Shown piece after piece: positions 25,793 through 34,434 of a DNA stretch of 64,000 bases. Origin of the DNA: an uncultured Bacteroidia bacterium (GTDB lineage: Bacteria; Bacteroidota; Bacteroidia; Bacteroidales; UBA932). The DNA lies in assembly GCA_902785065.1 (NCBI GenBank), contig CACZXH010000005.1, positions 1-64,000 on the forward strand, in the 5' to 3' direction. Below the pieces are notes generated by a model. That model was not told the origin of the DNA, did no database searches, and saw only the letters and a list, made by a program, of their open reading frames with translations. A program made the translations under genes and the position numbers. Each line of letters begins with the position of its first letter. Positions within the stretch are counted from its first letter, which is position 1.

Positions 25793-26835
25793 TGGCCGCG
25801 AAATCCTATACCGAGACGGACCGGCAGGTCCGCAGTCTCATCGAGGAGGTCAAGTCCGGCGTCTTCAAGCCGGTGTATCTCCTGATGGGGGAGGAGCCGT
25901 ATTATCCCGACCTCCTGTGCCAGGCAATCATCGACAACTGCCTGCAGGACTGGGAAAAGGATTTCAATGAGCTTATCTGCTATGGGGCCGATGTCGATGC
26001 CGACGCGGTGATCACCGCGGCGCGGCGGTTCCCGATGATGGCGGAGCGGCAACTGGTGGTGGTGAAGGAGGCGCAGGCGATGAAAACGCTCGAGGACCTC
26101 GCCCTCTACTGCCAGAAACCGCTGGATTCCACCGTTTTGGTCATCCTGATGCACGGGGCTTCCGCCGACAAGCGCAAGTCGCTGTACAAGACCGTCCTGA
26201 AGCAGGGCGTCATCGTGGAATCCCTGCCCCTGCGCGATTACGAGACGGAGAAATGGGTTATGACCTATTACGCCGAGCGGGGGTTGCAGATCGACCCGGA
26301 AGGTGCGCGGCTGCTGGTGGAATCGACCGGGACCGACCTCGCAAGGATCGCCGTCGAAACGGAGAAACTCCTGAAGAACCTCCCCGAAGGCGTGAAGGCC
26401 ATCACGCCGGAGGACATCGAAAAGAACGTGGGCATCAGCCGGCAGTTCAGTGTCTTCGAGTTGACGAAGGCGCTGTCCTTCCGCGACGCCGCCCGGGCCG
26501 TGAAGGTGGCCCGGAACGTCGGCGAATCCCCGAAGTTCGCGATGCCGATGGCCGTGAGCATGCTGTACACGCACTTCAACCGCATCCTGCGCTACCATGC
26601 CCTGCTTCAGGCCGGACAGGGGGGCGACGGCGCCGCCAAGGCGAAGGTCCTGGGCGTGAATCCGTATTTCTTCAAGGAATACGATGCGGCCGTGAAGAAA
26701 TACTCGCTGAAGCAGACGATGCGTGTCATCTCCCTCCTGAACGACTACGACTTCAAGGGGAAGGGCGGCGAAGTGGGGGAGGCCACCCCGGCGGACCTGT
26801 TGGTGGAACTGACGACGAAAATTTTGAACATTTAG
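25792..26835 (+). CDS. holA: DNA polymerase III subunit delta
   Basis: Protein of 347 aa with GTG start sharing the last base of the upstream TAG. The clamp-loader delta subunit opens the sliding clamp. Visible are the N-terminal GVFKPVYLLMGEEPYYPDLLCQ (degenerate Walker region typical of delta), RRFPMMAERQLVVVKEA, and the C-terminal collar domain with NPYFFKEYDAAVKKYSL. Transcription probably depends on the GH3 promoter unless a distal promoter lies within the GH3 gene. Confidence 0.9.
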   Translation: MAAKSYTETDRQVRSLIEEVKSGVFKPVYLLMGEEPYYPDLLCQAIIDNCLQDWEKDFNELICYGADVDADAVITAARRFPMMAERQLVVVKEAQAMKTLEDLALYCQKPLDSTVLVILMHGASADKRKSLYKTVLKQGVIVESLPLRDYETEKWVMTYYAERGLQIDPEGARLLVESTGTDLARIAVETEKLLKNLPEGVKAITPEDIEKNVGISRQFSVFELTKALSFRDAARAVKVARNVGESPKFAMPMAVSMLYTHFNRILRYHALLQAGQGGDGAAKAKVLGVNPYFFKEYDAAVKKYSLKQTMRVISLLNDYDFKGKGGEVGEATPADLLVELTTKILNI

Positions 26836-26845
26836 TAAAAATTTA

Positions 26846-26875
26846 TTGCAATTCAATAATTTCTTTCTATATTTG
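26846..26875 (+). promoter_or_regulatory. promoter of the ABC exporter operon
   Basis: TTG 26846-26848, 19-bp spacer, TATATTTG 26868-26875, 17 nt before the ATG. Confidence 0.6.
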
Positions 26876-26892
26876 CAGAAAACAACACCGTT

Positions 26893-27756
26893 ATGGCAAT
26901 CATAGAAGTCAAACATGTGACCAAGCATTTCGGGCCCAAGGTGGCGCTGGACGACGTGTCCATCGACATCCCCGAAGGAAAGATCTTCGGTCTGCTGGGG
27001 CCGAACGGAGCGGGCAAGTCCACGCTCATCCGCATCATCAACCGCATCACCATGGCGACCGCCGGCGAAGTCTGGTTCTACGGCCGTCCCATCACGGATG
27101 AAGACGTCGCGCACATCGGCTATCTGCCCGAGGAGCGCGGCCTGTACCGCAAAATGAAGGTCGGCGACCAGGCGATGTACCTCGCGCAGCTGCGGGGCAT
27201 GTCCTCCCGGGACGCCGCCCGCGCGCTCAAGGACTGGTTCGTCCGCTTCGGCATCCAGGACTGGTGGAACAAGAAGGTGGAGGAACTCTCCAAGGGTATG
27301 GCCCAGAAGGTCCAGTTCATTACCACCGTCGTGCACAAGCCGTCCCTGATGATCCTGGACGAGCCGTTCTCCGGCTTCGACCCGGTCAATGCGGACCTCA
27401 TCCGCAAGGAAATCCTCCGGCTCAAGGAGGAAGGCGCGACGATTATCCTCTCCACGCACAACATGGAGTCGGTGGAGGAGCTCTGCGACGAGATCGCCCT
27501 CATCAACAAGGCCCGGCTGGTCGTCACCGGCGGGACGGATGACATCCGCCACCGCTTCGGCGAGGACAACGTCGAGATCGAGTACACGGAGGATTTCGCC
27601 CGCAAACAGGAGGTCCTCACCCGCGAGAAGGCGCCGGCCCGCCTGACCGAACTCATCGAGGGCGGTATCCGGATCAACGCCTACCGCGAGCTCGTCCCGC
27701 GCATGAACGACATTTTCATCAAACTCGTAACTGAAACGGAAGGGGAGGGCAAATAG
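26893..27756 (+). CDS. ABC transporter ATP-binding protein (NatA/ABC-2 type)
   Basis: Protein of 287 aa. Walker A GPNGAGKST (36-44), signature loop LSKGMAQKVQF (a Lys/Met variant usual in this subfamily), Walker B LMILDEPFSGFDP with D156/E157, H-loop STHNME, and a C-terminal DUF4162-like extension after residue 220. Cognate permease starts 1 nt later. NatA-type systems export sodium, peptides or drugs; substrate cannot be told. Confidence 0.92.
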   Translation: MAIIEVKHVTKHFGPKVALDDVSIDIPEGKIFGLLGPNGAGKSTLIRIINRITMATAGEVWFYGRPITDEDVAHIGYLPEERGLYRKMKVGDQAMYLAQLRGMSSRDAARALKDWFVRFGIQDWWNKKVEELSKGMAQKVQFITTVVHKPSLMILDEPFSGFDPVNADLIRKEILRLKEEGATIILSTHNMESVEELCDEIALINKARLVVTGGTDDIRHRFGEDNVEIEYTEDFARKQEVLTREKAPARLTELIEGGIRINAYRELVPRMNDIFIKLVTETEGEGK

Positions 27757-27757
27757 T

Positions 27758-29155
27758 ATGAATCTCAAGAAATTAGGCATCATCATCCAGCGGGAATACC
27801 TGAACAAGGTCAAGAAGAAGTCCTTCCTGCTCACCACTTTCGGCGTTCCGATCCTTTTCGCGGGCATGTACGCCGTGATGCTCTTCGTGATGCTCAAGGC
27901 GGAGGGCGATTCCAAGCGCATCGCCGTCATCGACAACTCCGGCATCGTGATGGAGAAGCTCGAGAACACCAAGCTGATCACCTTCACGCAGCTTTCCGAG
28001 ACGGATCCCGAGGCGGTCAAGAACCGGCTGGGCGAGTATGACGCGGACGTCCTCCTGTACATCTCTCCGCTGGACAGCGCCACCAAGTCCGTGACGGCGA
28101 CCACCTACGCCGACAAGCCCATGGGCATGGAGACGGCCGAAGCCATCGAGCACCGCATCAACGACGCCGTGGAGGCCTACCGTATCGACTCCTATGACAT
28201 TCCCGGCCTGGAGCAGATCATGGAAGACGTCCATTCCAACGTCCATCTGACGTCCTACACCGTGGACGAGGAGGGCAAGGAGACCATCTCCCAGAGCGAG
28301 GTCTACATGATTGTGTCGATGGTCCTCGCGATGGCCCTGTACATGTTTATCGCCCTGTTCAGCGGCATGGTCATGTCCAGCGTGATCGAAGAGAAGACCA
28401 GCCGCGTGGTGGAGGTGCTCGTCTCTTCCGTGAAGTCCACCGAACTCATGTTCGGCAAGATCATCGGCGTCGCCCTCGTGGCCCTGACGCAGTTCCTGCT
28501 ATGGATTGTCCTCACGGGGGTGATCATTGGCATCCTGGGCGGCATCGTCGGCATGGACAAGATCACGGGTACCTTGAGCCAGAACCAGGTGGAGACGATG
28601 CCGGGAATGACGTCCATGAACGACGCCATGGGGAACACCCTCAGCATGGAACAGCTCCAGGCCCTGACCGACACGACCGCCGTGGCCGAAGGCCCGACCG
28701 GCATGGAGGCCGTCCTGGGCACGCTCGGCTCCCTGAACTACACGCAGCTCATCGTTTCCTTCCTGCTGTTCTTCCTGTTCGGCTACCTGCTGTATGCGTC
28801 GCTGTTCGCGGCCATCGGCTCGGCCGTGGAGAACGAGGCGGACACCCAGCAGCTGCAGATTCCGGTGACGATCCCGCTGTTGCTCGGATTCTTCATCGCC
28901 TTCTACGCCTTCCGGGCCCCGGAAAGCAGTATCGTCTGGTGGGGATCGATGATTCCCTTCACCTCGCCGATCGTCATGCTGGCCCGCCTGCCGTTCGGTG
29001 TCCCGATGTGGGAACTCTGCCTGTCCATCGGCCTCCTCATCCTGACCTTCTTCGTCTGCGCGTGGGCGTCTGCGAAGATTTATAAGGTGGGCATCCTGAT
29101 GTACGGCAAGAAATCGACCTTCAAAGACCTTTGGAAATGGTTAAAGCAAAACTAG
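27758..29155 (+). CDS. ABC-2 type permease (NatB-like)
   Basis: Protein of 465 aa. One N-terminal helix (LLTTFGVPILFAGMYAVML), a periplasmic domain of about 130 residues, then five to six helices beginning at ALYMFIALFSGMVMSSVIEEKTSRVVEVLVSS, the ABC-2 hallmark. A Met-rich loop (about 265-310) lies between helices. Pairs with the ATPase upstream. The next gene begins inside its 3' end. Confidence 0.9.
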   Translation: MNLKKLGIIIQREYLNKVKKKSFLLTTFGVPILFAGMYAVMLFVMLKAEGDSKRIAVIDNSGIVMEKLENTKLITFTQLSETDPEAVKNRLGEYDADVLLYISPLDSATKSVTATTYADKPMGMETAEAIEHRINDAVEAYRIDSYDIPGLEQIMEDVHSNVHLTSYTVDEEGKETISQSEVYMIVSMVLAMALYMFIALFSGMVMSSVIEEKTSRVVEVLVSSVKSTELMFGKIIGVALVALTQFLLWIVLTGVIIGILGGIVGMDKITGTLSQNQVETMPGMTSMNDAMGNTLSMEQLQALTDTTAVAEGPTGMEAVLGTLGSLNYTQLIVSFLLFFLFGYLLYASLFAAIGSAVENEADTQQLQIPVTIPLLLGFFIAFYAFRAPESSIVWWGSMIPFTSPIVMLARLPFGVPMWELCLSIGLLILTFFVCAWASAKIYKVGILMYGKKSTFKDLWKWLKQN

Positions 29156-29973
29156 CCGCGCTCTGTCTCCTCGCCGCGGTCTCCTGCGCGCAGCAGGGGC
29201 CGCGGATGGAGTGGAAGCGCGTTGCCATGGACGGCAGCCGGACCGGCGTGGTCCCGGTGAATGCCGAGAACGTGGACACCGCCCTGGGCGCGTTCGAGGA
29301 TGATTACATCGCCCCCAACGGGCGGCATTTCACGGACGGAGCGACCCCGGAAGTGGCCGCGATGCTCATGGAGGTCCAGCCCAGGATGGCGCACCTCAAG
29401 GAAGTGGTGGGCCACAACGCCCGGTTCATGGACAATCCCCGGACCGAGTGCGACCTCCCGATCGGCAACCTGGCCGCGGACGCCCTCCGCGCGAAGGCGG
29501 CCGACTATTTCCAGGTGCCGGTGGAGTTCGCCCTCACCAACTACGGCGGCATCCGCATTCCGATGCCGGCAGGGGCCGTCACCCTGGACGACATCGAGTC
29601 CATGTTCCCGTTCAAGAACTATATGTGCCTGGCCAAGTTGCGGGGGAGTGAACTGACCCGCCTCCTCGAGCAACTTGCGAAGACGCCGGCCTTCCAGGCC
29701 GTGAGCGGCTGTCGGGTGAAGGTCAAGGCCCACGAACTCGTGGAGGCCGAGGTGGATGGCGCGCCCATCGACCCGAAACGCCTGTACAATGTGGCCACGA
29801 TCGACTTCCTCCTTTCCGGCGGAGACGGCATCGCCGTCGGTGCCCGGGCCGAGGACGTGAAGCTCACCTCGGTGCTCATGAAGGACGTGATGCTGGATTT
29901 CATCCGTGCCAAGGAAGCGGCCGGCGAGATCATCGACTATCAGAAGGACGGACGTGTCGTCATGGAGGACTAA
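29137..29973 (+). CDS. 5'-nucleotidase C-terminal domain lipoprotein
   Basis: Protein of 278 aa from the ATG at 29137, a 19-bp overlap with the permease gene; the in-frame TTG two codons earlier is less likely. Lipobox LAAVSC. It carries the 5_nucleotid_C fold, the substrate-binding half of UshA-like enzymes: ECDLPIGNLAADALR, LTNYGGIRIP, LDDIESMFPFKNY and NVATIDFLLSGGDG. The metallophosphatase half is the next gene, 3 nt away, so a bipartite enzyme is likely. Confidence 0.88.
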   Translation: MVKAKLAALCLLAAVSCAQQGPRMEWKRVAMDGSRTGVVPVNAENVDTALGAFEDDYIAPNGRHFTDGATPEVAAMLMEVQPRMAHLKEVVGHNARFMDNPRTECDLPIGNLAADALRAKAADYFQVPVEFALTNYGGIRIPMPAGAVTLDDIESMFPFKNYMCLAKLRGSELTRLLEQLAKTPAFQAVSGCRVKVKAHELVEAEVDGAPIDPKRLYNVATIDFLLSGGDGIAVGARAEDVKLTSVLMKDVMLDFIRAKEAAGEIIDYQKDGRVVMED

Positions 29974-29976
29974 GGT

Positions 29977-30843
29977 ATGGACAAGACAGCAAGAATCCTC
30001 TTCATCTGCCTCTCCGTGGCCCTGGCCGCGGGTGTGGGCTATTTCTGGCAGACGCGGAAAGCGGAGCCGGACACCCATCTGGTTATCCTGCATACGAACG
30101 ACACGCACAGCCACTTCGAGCCGGTGCGGGACGACGAGTATCCCGGCATGGGCGGCATCATCGAACGGGCCGCCTATCTGGACAGCGTCCGCGTGGCGGA
30201 AGGCCCGGAGAACGTGCTCCTGCTGCATGCGGGCGACTTCAGCCAGGGAACGACCTACTTCTCCGAACTGGGCGGCAACCTGGAGATCCAGGCGCTCAAT
30301 GCGATGAAGTACGATGTGGTCACCCTCGGCAACCACGAGTTCGACAACGGTCTGGAGGACCTGGGCCGGCGGCTTTCCTCGCTGGAAATGCCGGTTGTCG
30401 TGTGCAACTACGACTTTTCGCCCTTCGAGGCGGGGAAGTATATCAAACCGTATGTGATTGTAGAGAAGGCTGGCCTGAAGATCGGCGTGATCGGTGTCCT
30501 GTGCGACCTCAAATCGATGGTCGCCGGTGACATCGCCGAGCGCGTCCCTGAATTTCCGATGGTGGAGACCGTGCAGAAGTATGCGGACCTCCTGAAGGTC
30601 GACGAGGGGTGCGACCTCGTGATCGCCCTCACGCATATCGGCTACGAGGAGCACACCCCCGGCGACATCACCGACCCGATCCTGTGCTCCAAGACTCGGA
30701 ACCTCGACCTCGTCGTGGGCGGCCATTCGCATACTTTCCTGGAGGAAATGGTGTATCTGCCGAACGTGGACGGCGTTCCGACGCCCATTGTCCAGGACGG
30801 ATGCTATGGCATCTTCTGGGGAAGGATTGATTACAGTCTGTAA
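29977..30843 (+). CDS. metallophosphatase (5'-nucleotidase catalytic half)
   Basis: Protein of 288 aa with an N-terminal membrane anchor (ILFICLSVALAAGVGYFW), so periplasmic side. Dinuclear metal site motifs: HTNDTHSHFEP, LHAGDFSQGT, LGNHEFDNG, ALTHIGYEEH and GGHSHTFLEE. Together with the preceding gene it reconstitutes a UshA-type nucleotidase/UDP-sugar hydrolase, but with the two halves as separate genes and the C-terminal half encoded first. Terminated by the hairpin at 30867. Confidence 0.9.
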   Translation: MDKTARILFICLSVALAAGVGYFWQTRKAEPDTHLVILHTNDTHSHFEPVRDDEYPGMGGIIERAAYLDSVRVAEGPENVLLLHAGDFSQGTTYFSELGGNLEIQALNAMKYDVVTLGNHEFDNGLEDLGRRLSSLEMPVVVCNYDFSPFEAGKYIKPYVIVEKAGLKIGVIGVLCDLKSMVAGDIAERVPEFPMVETVQKYADLLKVDEGCDLVIALTHIGYEEHTPGDITDPILCSKTRNLDLVVGGHSHTFLEEMVYLPNVDGVPTPIVQDGCYGIFWGRIDYSL

Positions 30844-30866
30844 ATAGTTCGGGCTATAACCGTGAT

Positions 30867-30903
30867 AATCGGGAGGGCGAAACGCCCTCCCGATTGCGTT
30901 TTT
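30867..30903 (+). terminator. intrinsic terminator after the nucleotidase genes
   Basis: Thirteen-base-pair stem AATCGGGAGGGCG / CGCCCTCCCGATT with AAA loop, then GCGTTTTT. Confidence 0.85.
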
Positions 30904-30958
30904 ATCACAAAGAATATATTCGAAACAATGAATATCCTTAATAATTTTTAAGGAATTG

Positions 30959-30990
30959 CTTGTAAATTAAAAAATTTTATTATATATTAG
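30959..30990 (+). promoter_or_regulatory. promoter and AT-rich leader of the SusCD operon
   Basis: CTTG 30959-30962, 20-bp spacer, TATATTAG 30983-30990 (one mismatch). A 53-nt leader without clear hairpin precedes the ATG at 31044. The whole 30904-31043 gap is strikingly AT-rich compared with its surroundings. Confidence 0.45.
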
Positions 30991-31043
30991 CGCTTTAAGA
31001 ACCTGAAACAATTATTCACTTTAACCTTATTTAGCCTTATCTA

Positions 31044-34000
31044 ATGAGAACCAAGCTGTTAACCTATCTGTTCTGTGTCGGTTCCCTCTTGTTAGGCATG
31101 GCAACTGCCTTTGCGCAGACCCGCACGGTCCGCGGTACGGTGGTCTCCTCCGACGACGGAGACGCCATCGTGGGTGCATACGTGTATGTGGAAGGCGCCA
31201 ACAAGATCGGAACCATGACAGACCTGGACGGCAACTTTGTCTTGGACAAAGTTCCGCAAAGCGCCAAGAACCTTGTGGTTTCCTTCATGGGCTACGAGGA
31301 GCAGACAGTTCCGGTGAAGGACAATGTCCGCATCGCCCTGAAACCGGATTCCGAGATGCTGGAGCAGGCGGTCGTCACCGGTATGACCTCGGTGGACCGC
31401 CGCATGTTCACCGGTTCCTCCGTGAAGGTGGACGCCGATGAGGCCAAGCTGAACGGTATCGCCGACATCTCCCGTTCCCTGGAAGGCCGTGTGGCCGGTG
31501 TCTCCGTGCAGAACGTCTCCGGTACGTTCGGCACGGCCCCGAAGATCCGCGTCCGCGGCGCCACCTCCATCTACGGCTCCTCCAAGCCGCTGTGGGTGGT
31601 GGACGGTGTCATCATGGAGGACGTGGTCGACGTCGATGCGGAAGACCTCAGCTCCGGTGACGCCAACACCCTGATCTCCTCGGCCATCGCCGGTCTGAAC
31701 TCCGACGATATCGAGAGCTTCGACATCCTGAAGGACGGCTCCGCGACTTCCATCTACGGTGCGCGCGCCATGGCGGGCGTCATCGTGGTCACGACCAAGA
31801 AAGGCCGTGCGGGACACAGCAGCATCAGCTACACCGGTGAGTACACCGTCCGTCTGAAGCCGAGCTACTCCAACTTCAACATCATGAACTCCCAGGACCA
31901 GATGTCCATCTACCAGGAACTGGAGCAGAAGGGCTATCTCCTCTATGCGGGAACGGCCAACGCCTCGGACAGCGGTATCTACGGTAAGATGTACCAGCTG
32001 ATCAGCCAGTTCAACGAGACGGCCGGCCAGTTCGGCCTCCCGAACACGGAGGAGGCCAAGGCCGAATACCTCCGCGCCGCCGAGTACCGCAACACCGACT
32101 GGTTCGACCGGCTGTTCACCTACAATGTCCAGCACAACCATTCCGTGTCGATGTCCGGCGGTACGGACAAGGGCAACTACTACGCCTCCCTGTCCATGAT
32201 GGACGACCCGGGCTGGTCCGTGCAGAGCGCCGTCAAGCGTTACACGGCCAACATCAACTCCACGTTCAAGATCGTCGAGAACCTCTCCCTGAACCTCATC
32301 GGCAACGCCTCGTACCGTAACCAGCGCGCGCCGGGAACCCTGGGGTCCACCATCGACGCCGTGAACGGCGCCGTCCAGCGTGACTTCGACATCAACCCGT
32401 ACTCCTACGCGCTGAACACCTCCCGCGCCCTGGACCCGGATGAATTCTATACGCGCAACTATGCTCCCTTCAACATCTTCCATGAACTGGAGAACAACTA
32501 TCTGGATCTGGACGTGACGAACGTCCGCTTCCAGGGAGAACTCAAGTGGAAGCTGTTCGGCCACCTGGAGCTGGCCGCCCTGGCGGCCTACAAGTTCGCC
32601 GGCACCACCCGTGAGCATTACATCCGCGATGACTCCAACCAGGCCCAGGCCTACCGGGCCATGTCCACCACCACCATCCGCGACAGCAACTCCTTCCTCT
32701 ACACGGATCCTGACGTGCTGTTCGCCGTGCCTGAATCCATCCTGCCCGTGGGCGGTATCTACCAGCGCACCGACAACAAGATGAACGGCTGGGACGCCCG
32801 TGTGTCCGCGAACTACAGCCAGACGTTCGGCCGGATCCACCAGGTGAACGCCTACGCCGGCGCCGAGGTGAACTCCATCGACCGTCACGAGATCTGGTTC
32901 CGCGGCTGGGGCATCCAGTACGACATGGGCGAAATCGCCAACTACAATTACAAGGTCTTCAAGAAGGGCGCCGAGGACAATGCGCAGTACTTCACCATGG
33001 GCAACTCCCATGAGCGCCGCGCCGCGTTCTTCGGAACCGCCACATACTCCCTGTTCGGCCGGTACAGCCTGAACGGAACCGTCCGTTACGAGGGCTCCAA
33101 CCGCCTGGGCAAGAGCCGCCAGGCCCGCTGGCTGCCCACCTGGAACGTGTCCGGCCGCTGGAACATCAGCGACGAATCCTGGATGCGCCCCCTGCAGCCG
33201 GTCCTGTCGCACGCGGCCTTCAAGGCTTCCTACTCGCTGACCGCTGAAAGCGGCCCGTCCTGGGTGACGAACTCCGACGTGGTCATCGAGGCTTACAACC
33301 CCTGGAGAAACAACGTGAACGACCGGGAGACCATTCTGACGATCTCCGACCTCGCGAACCCGGACCTGACCTTCGAGAAGAAGCACGAGCTGAACCTCGG
33401 TCTGGAACTGGGCTTCTTCGACAACCGGGTCAACTTCACGGGCGACTGGTACAAGCGTAACAACTACGACCTGATCGGCCGGACCAACACCCAGGGCCTC
33501 GGCGGACAGGTGATCAAGTACGGTAATGTGGCTTCCATGAAGTCCGACGGCTTCGAGCTGTCCCTGACGACCCAGAACGTCCGTACGCGGGACTTCAAGT
33601 GGACGACCAACTTCATCTACTCCCACTCCCGCAACGAGGTCACCAAGCTGTATAATTCGCTCCGTGTCATCAACCTGGTGAGCGGCACCGGTTTCGCCCA
33701 GGAGGGCTATCCGAACCACTCCATCTTCTCCATCCCGTTCCGCGGCCTGAACGAGGAAGGTATCCCGACCTTCGTCGACCAGGACAGTGTCTGGGATCCC
33801 GACACCCAGACGCTCACCGAGAACATCTCCACCACGGGCATCTACTTCCAGACCTCCGATCCCGACAAGCTCCACTTCCTGGAGTACTCCGGTGTCGCCG
33901 ACCCGACGGATGTCGGCTCCCTCGGCAACACCTTCGAGTGGAAGGGTCTGCGTCTGAACGTGTTCCTCACCGGCTCCTTCGGCAACGTGGTCCGTCTGGA

Positions 34001-34418
34001 CCGTGTGTTCAAGTCCCGTTACAGCGACCTGATCGCCATGCCGCGTGAATTCAAGAACCGCTGGGTGGTTCCCGGTGACGAGGCCGTCACGACCATCCCC
34101 GTGATCGCCAGCCGTGTCCAGAACACGAACGACACGCACCTCTCCTACGCCTACAACGCCTACAACTACTCGACGGAGCGCATCGCCCGCGGCGACTTCA
34201 TCCGCCTGAAGGAGGTCTCCCTGAGCTATGACCTTCCCAAGAAGTGGGCCCAGGCCATCTTCTGCAACACCCTGTCCCTGAAGCTCCAGGCCACGAACCT
34301 GACGCTGCTGTACGCCGACAAGAAACTGAACGGCCAGGATCCGGAGTTCTTCAACACCGGCGGTGTCGCCGTTCCGGTTCCCCGTCAGTTCACCCTTACC
34401 CTGAAGGTCGGAATCTAA
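31044..34418 (+). CDS. SusC/RagA-family TonB-dependent outer-membrane transporter
   Basis: Protein of 1124 aa. Signal peptide to FAQ (about 25), CarboxypepD_reg-like domain (about 28-105), TonB-dependent plug (about 135-255: SLEGRVAGVSVQNVSG, IRVRG, PLWVVDGVIMED, ILKDGSATSIYGARAMAGVIVVTT), then a beta-barrel to the terminus ending FTLTLKVGI. It imports a nutrient held by its SusD partner using TonB energy. The operon lacks glycoside hydrolases and contains an HExxH lipoprotein, so oligopeptide or glycopeptide uptake (RagA-like) is possible; this is inference. No anti-sigma/ECF pair is adjacent. Confidence 0.95.
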   Translation: MRTKLLTYLFCVGSLLLGMATAFAQTRTVRGTVVSSDDGDAIVGAYVYVEGANKIGTMTDLDGNFVLDKVPQSAKNLVVSFMGYEEQTVPVKDNVRIALKPDSEMLEQAVVTGMTSVDRRMFTGSSVKVDADEAKLNGIADISRSLEGRVAGVSVQNVSGTFGTAPKIRVRGATSIYGSSKPLWVVDGVIMEDVVDVDAEDLSSGDANTLISSAIAGLNSDDIESFDILKDGSATSIYGARAMAGVIVVTTKKGRAGHSSISYTGEYTVRLKPSYSNFNIMNSQDQMSIYQELEQKGYLLYAGTANASDSGIYGKMYQLISQFNETAGQFGLPNTEEAKAEYLRAAEYRNTDWFDRLFTYNVQHNHSVSMSGGTDKGNYYASLSMMDDPGWSVQSAVKRYTANINSTFKIVENLSLNLIGNASYRNQRAPGTLGSTIDAVNGAVQRDFDINPYSYALNTSRALDPDEFYTRNYAPFNIFHELENNYLDLDVTNVRFQGELKWKLFGHLELAALAAYKFAGTTREHYIRDDSNQAQAYRAMSTTTIRDSNSFLYTDPDVLFAVPESILPVGGIYQRTDNKMNGWDARVSANYSQTFGRIHQVNAYAGAEVNSIDRHEIWFRGWGIQYDMGEIANYNYKVFKKGAEDNAQYFTMGNSHERRAAFFGTATYSLFGRYSLNGTVRYEGSNRLGKSRQARWLPTWNVSGRWNISDESWMRPLQPVLSHAAFKASYSLTAESGPSWVTNSDVVIEAYNPWRNNVNDRETILTISDLANPDLTFEKKHELNLGLELGFFDNRVNFTGDWYKRNNYDLIGRTNTQGLGGQVIKYGNVASMKSDGFELSLTTQNVRTRDFKWTTNFIYSHSRNEVTKLYNSLRVINLVSGTGFAQEGYPNHSIFSIPFRGLNEEGIPTFVDQDSVWDPDTQTLTENISTTGIYFQTSDPDKLHFLEYSGVADPTDVGSLGNTFEWKGLRLNVFLTGSFGNVVRLDRVFKSRYSDLIAMPREFKNRWVVPGDEAVTTIPVIASRVQNTNDTHLSYAYNAYNYSTERIARGDFIRLKEVSLSYDLPKKWAQAIFCNTLSLKLQATNLTLLYADKKLNGQDPEFFNTGGVAVPVPRQFTLTLKVGI

Positions 34419-34434
34419 ACAAGGAGGATAATTT

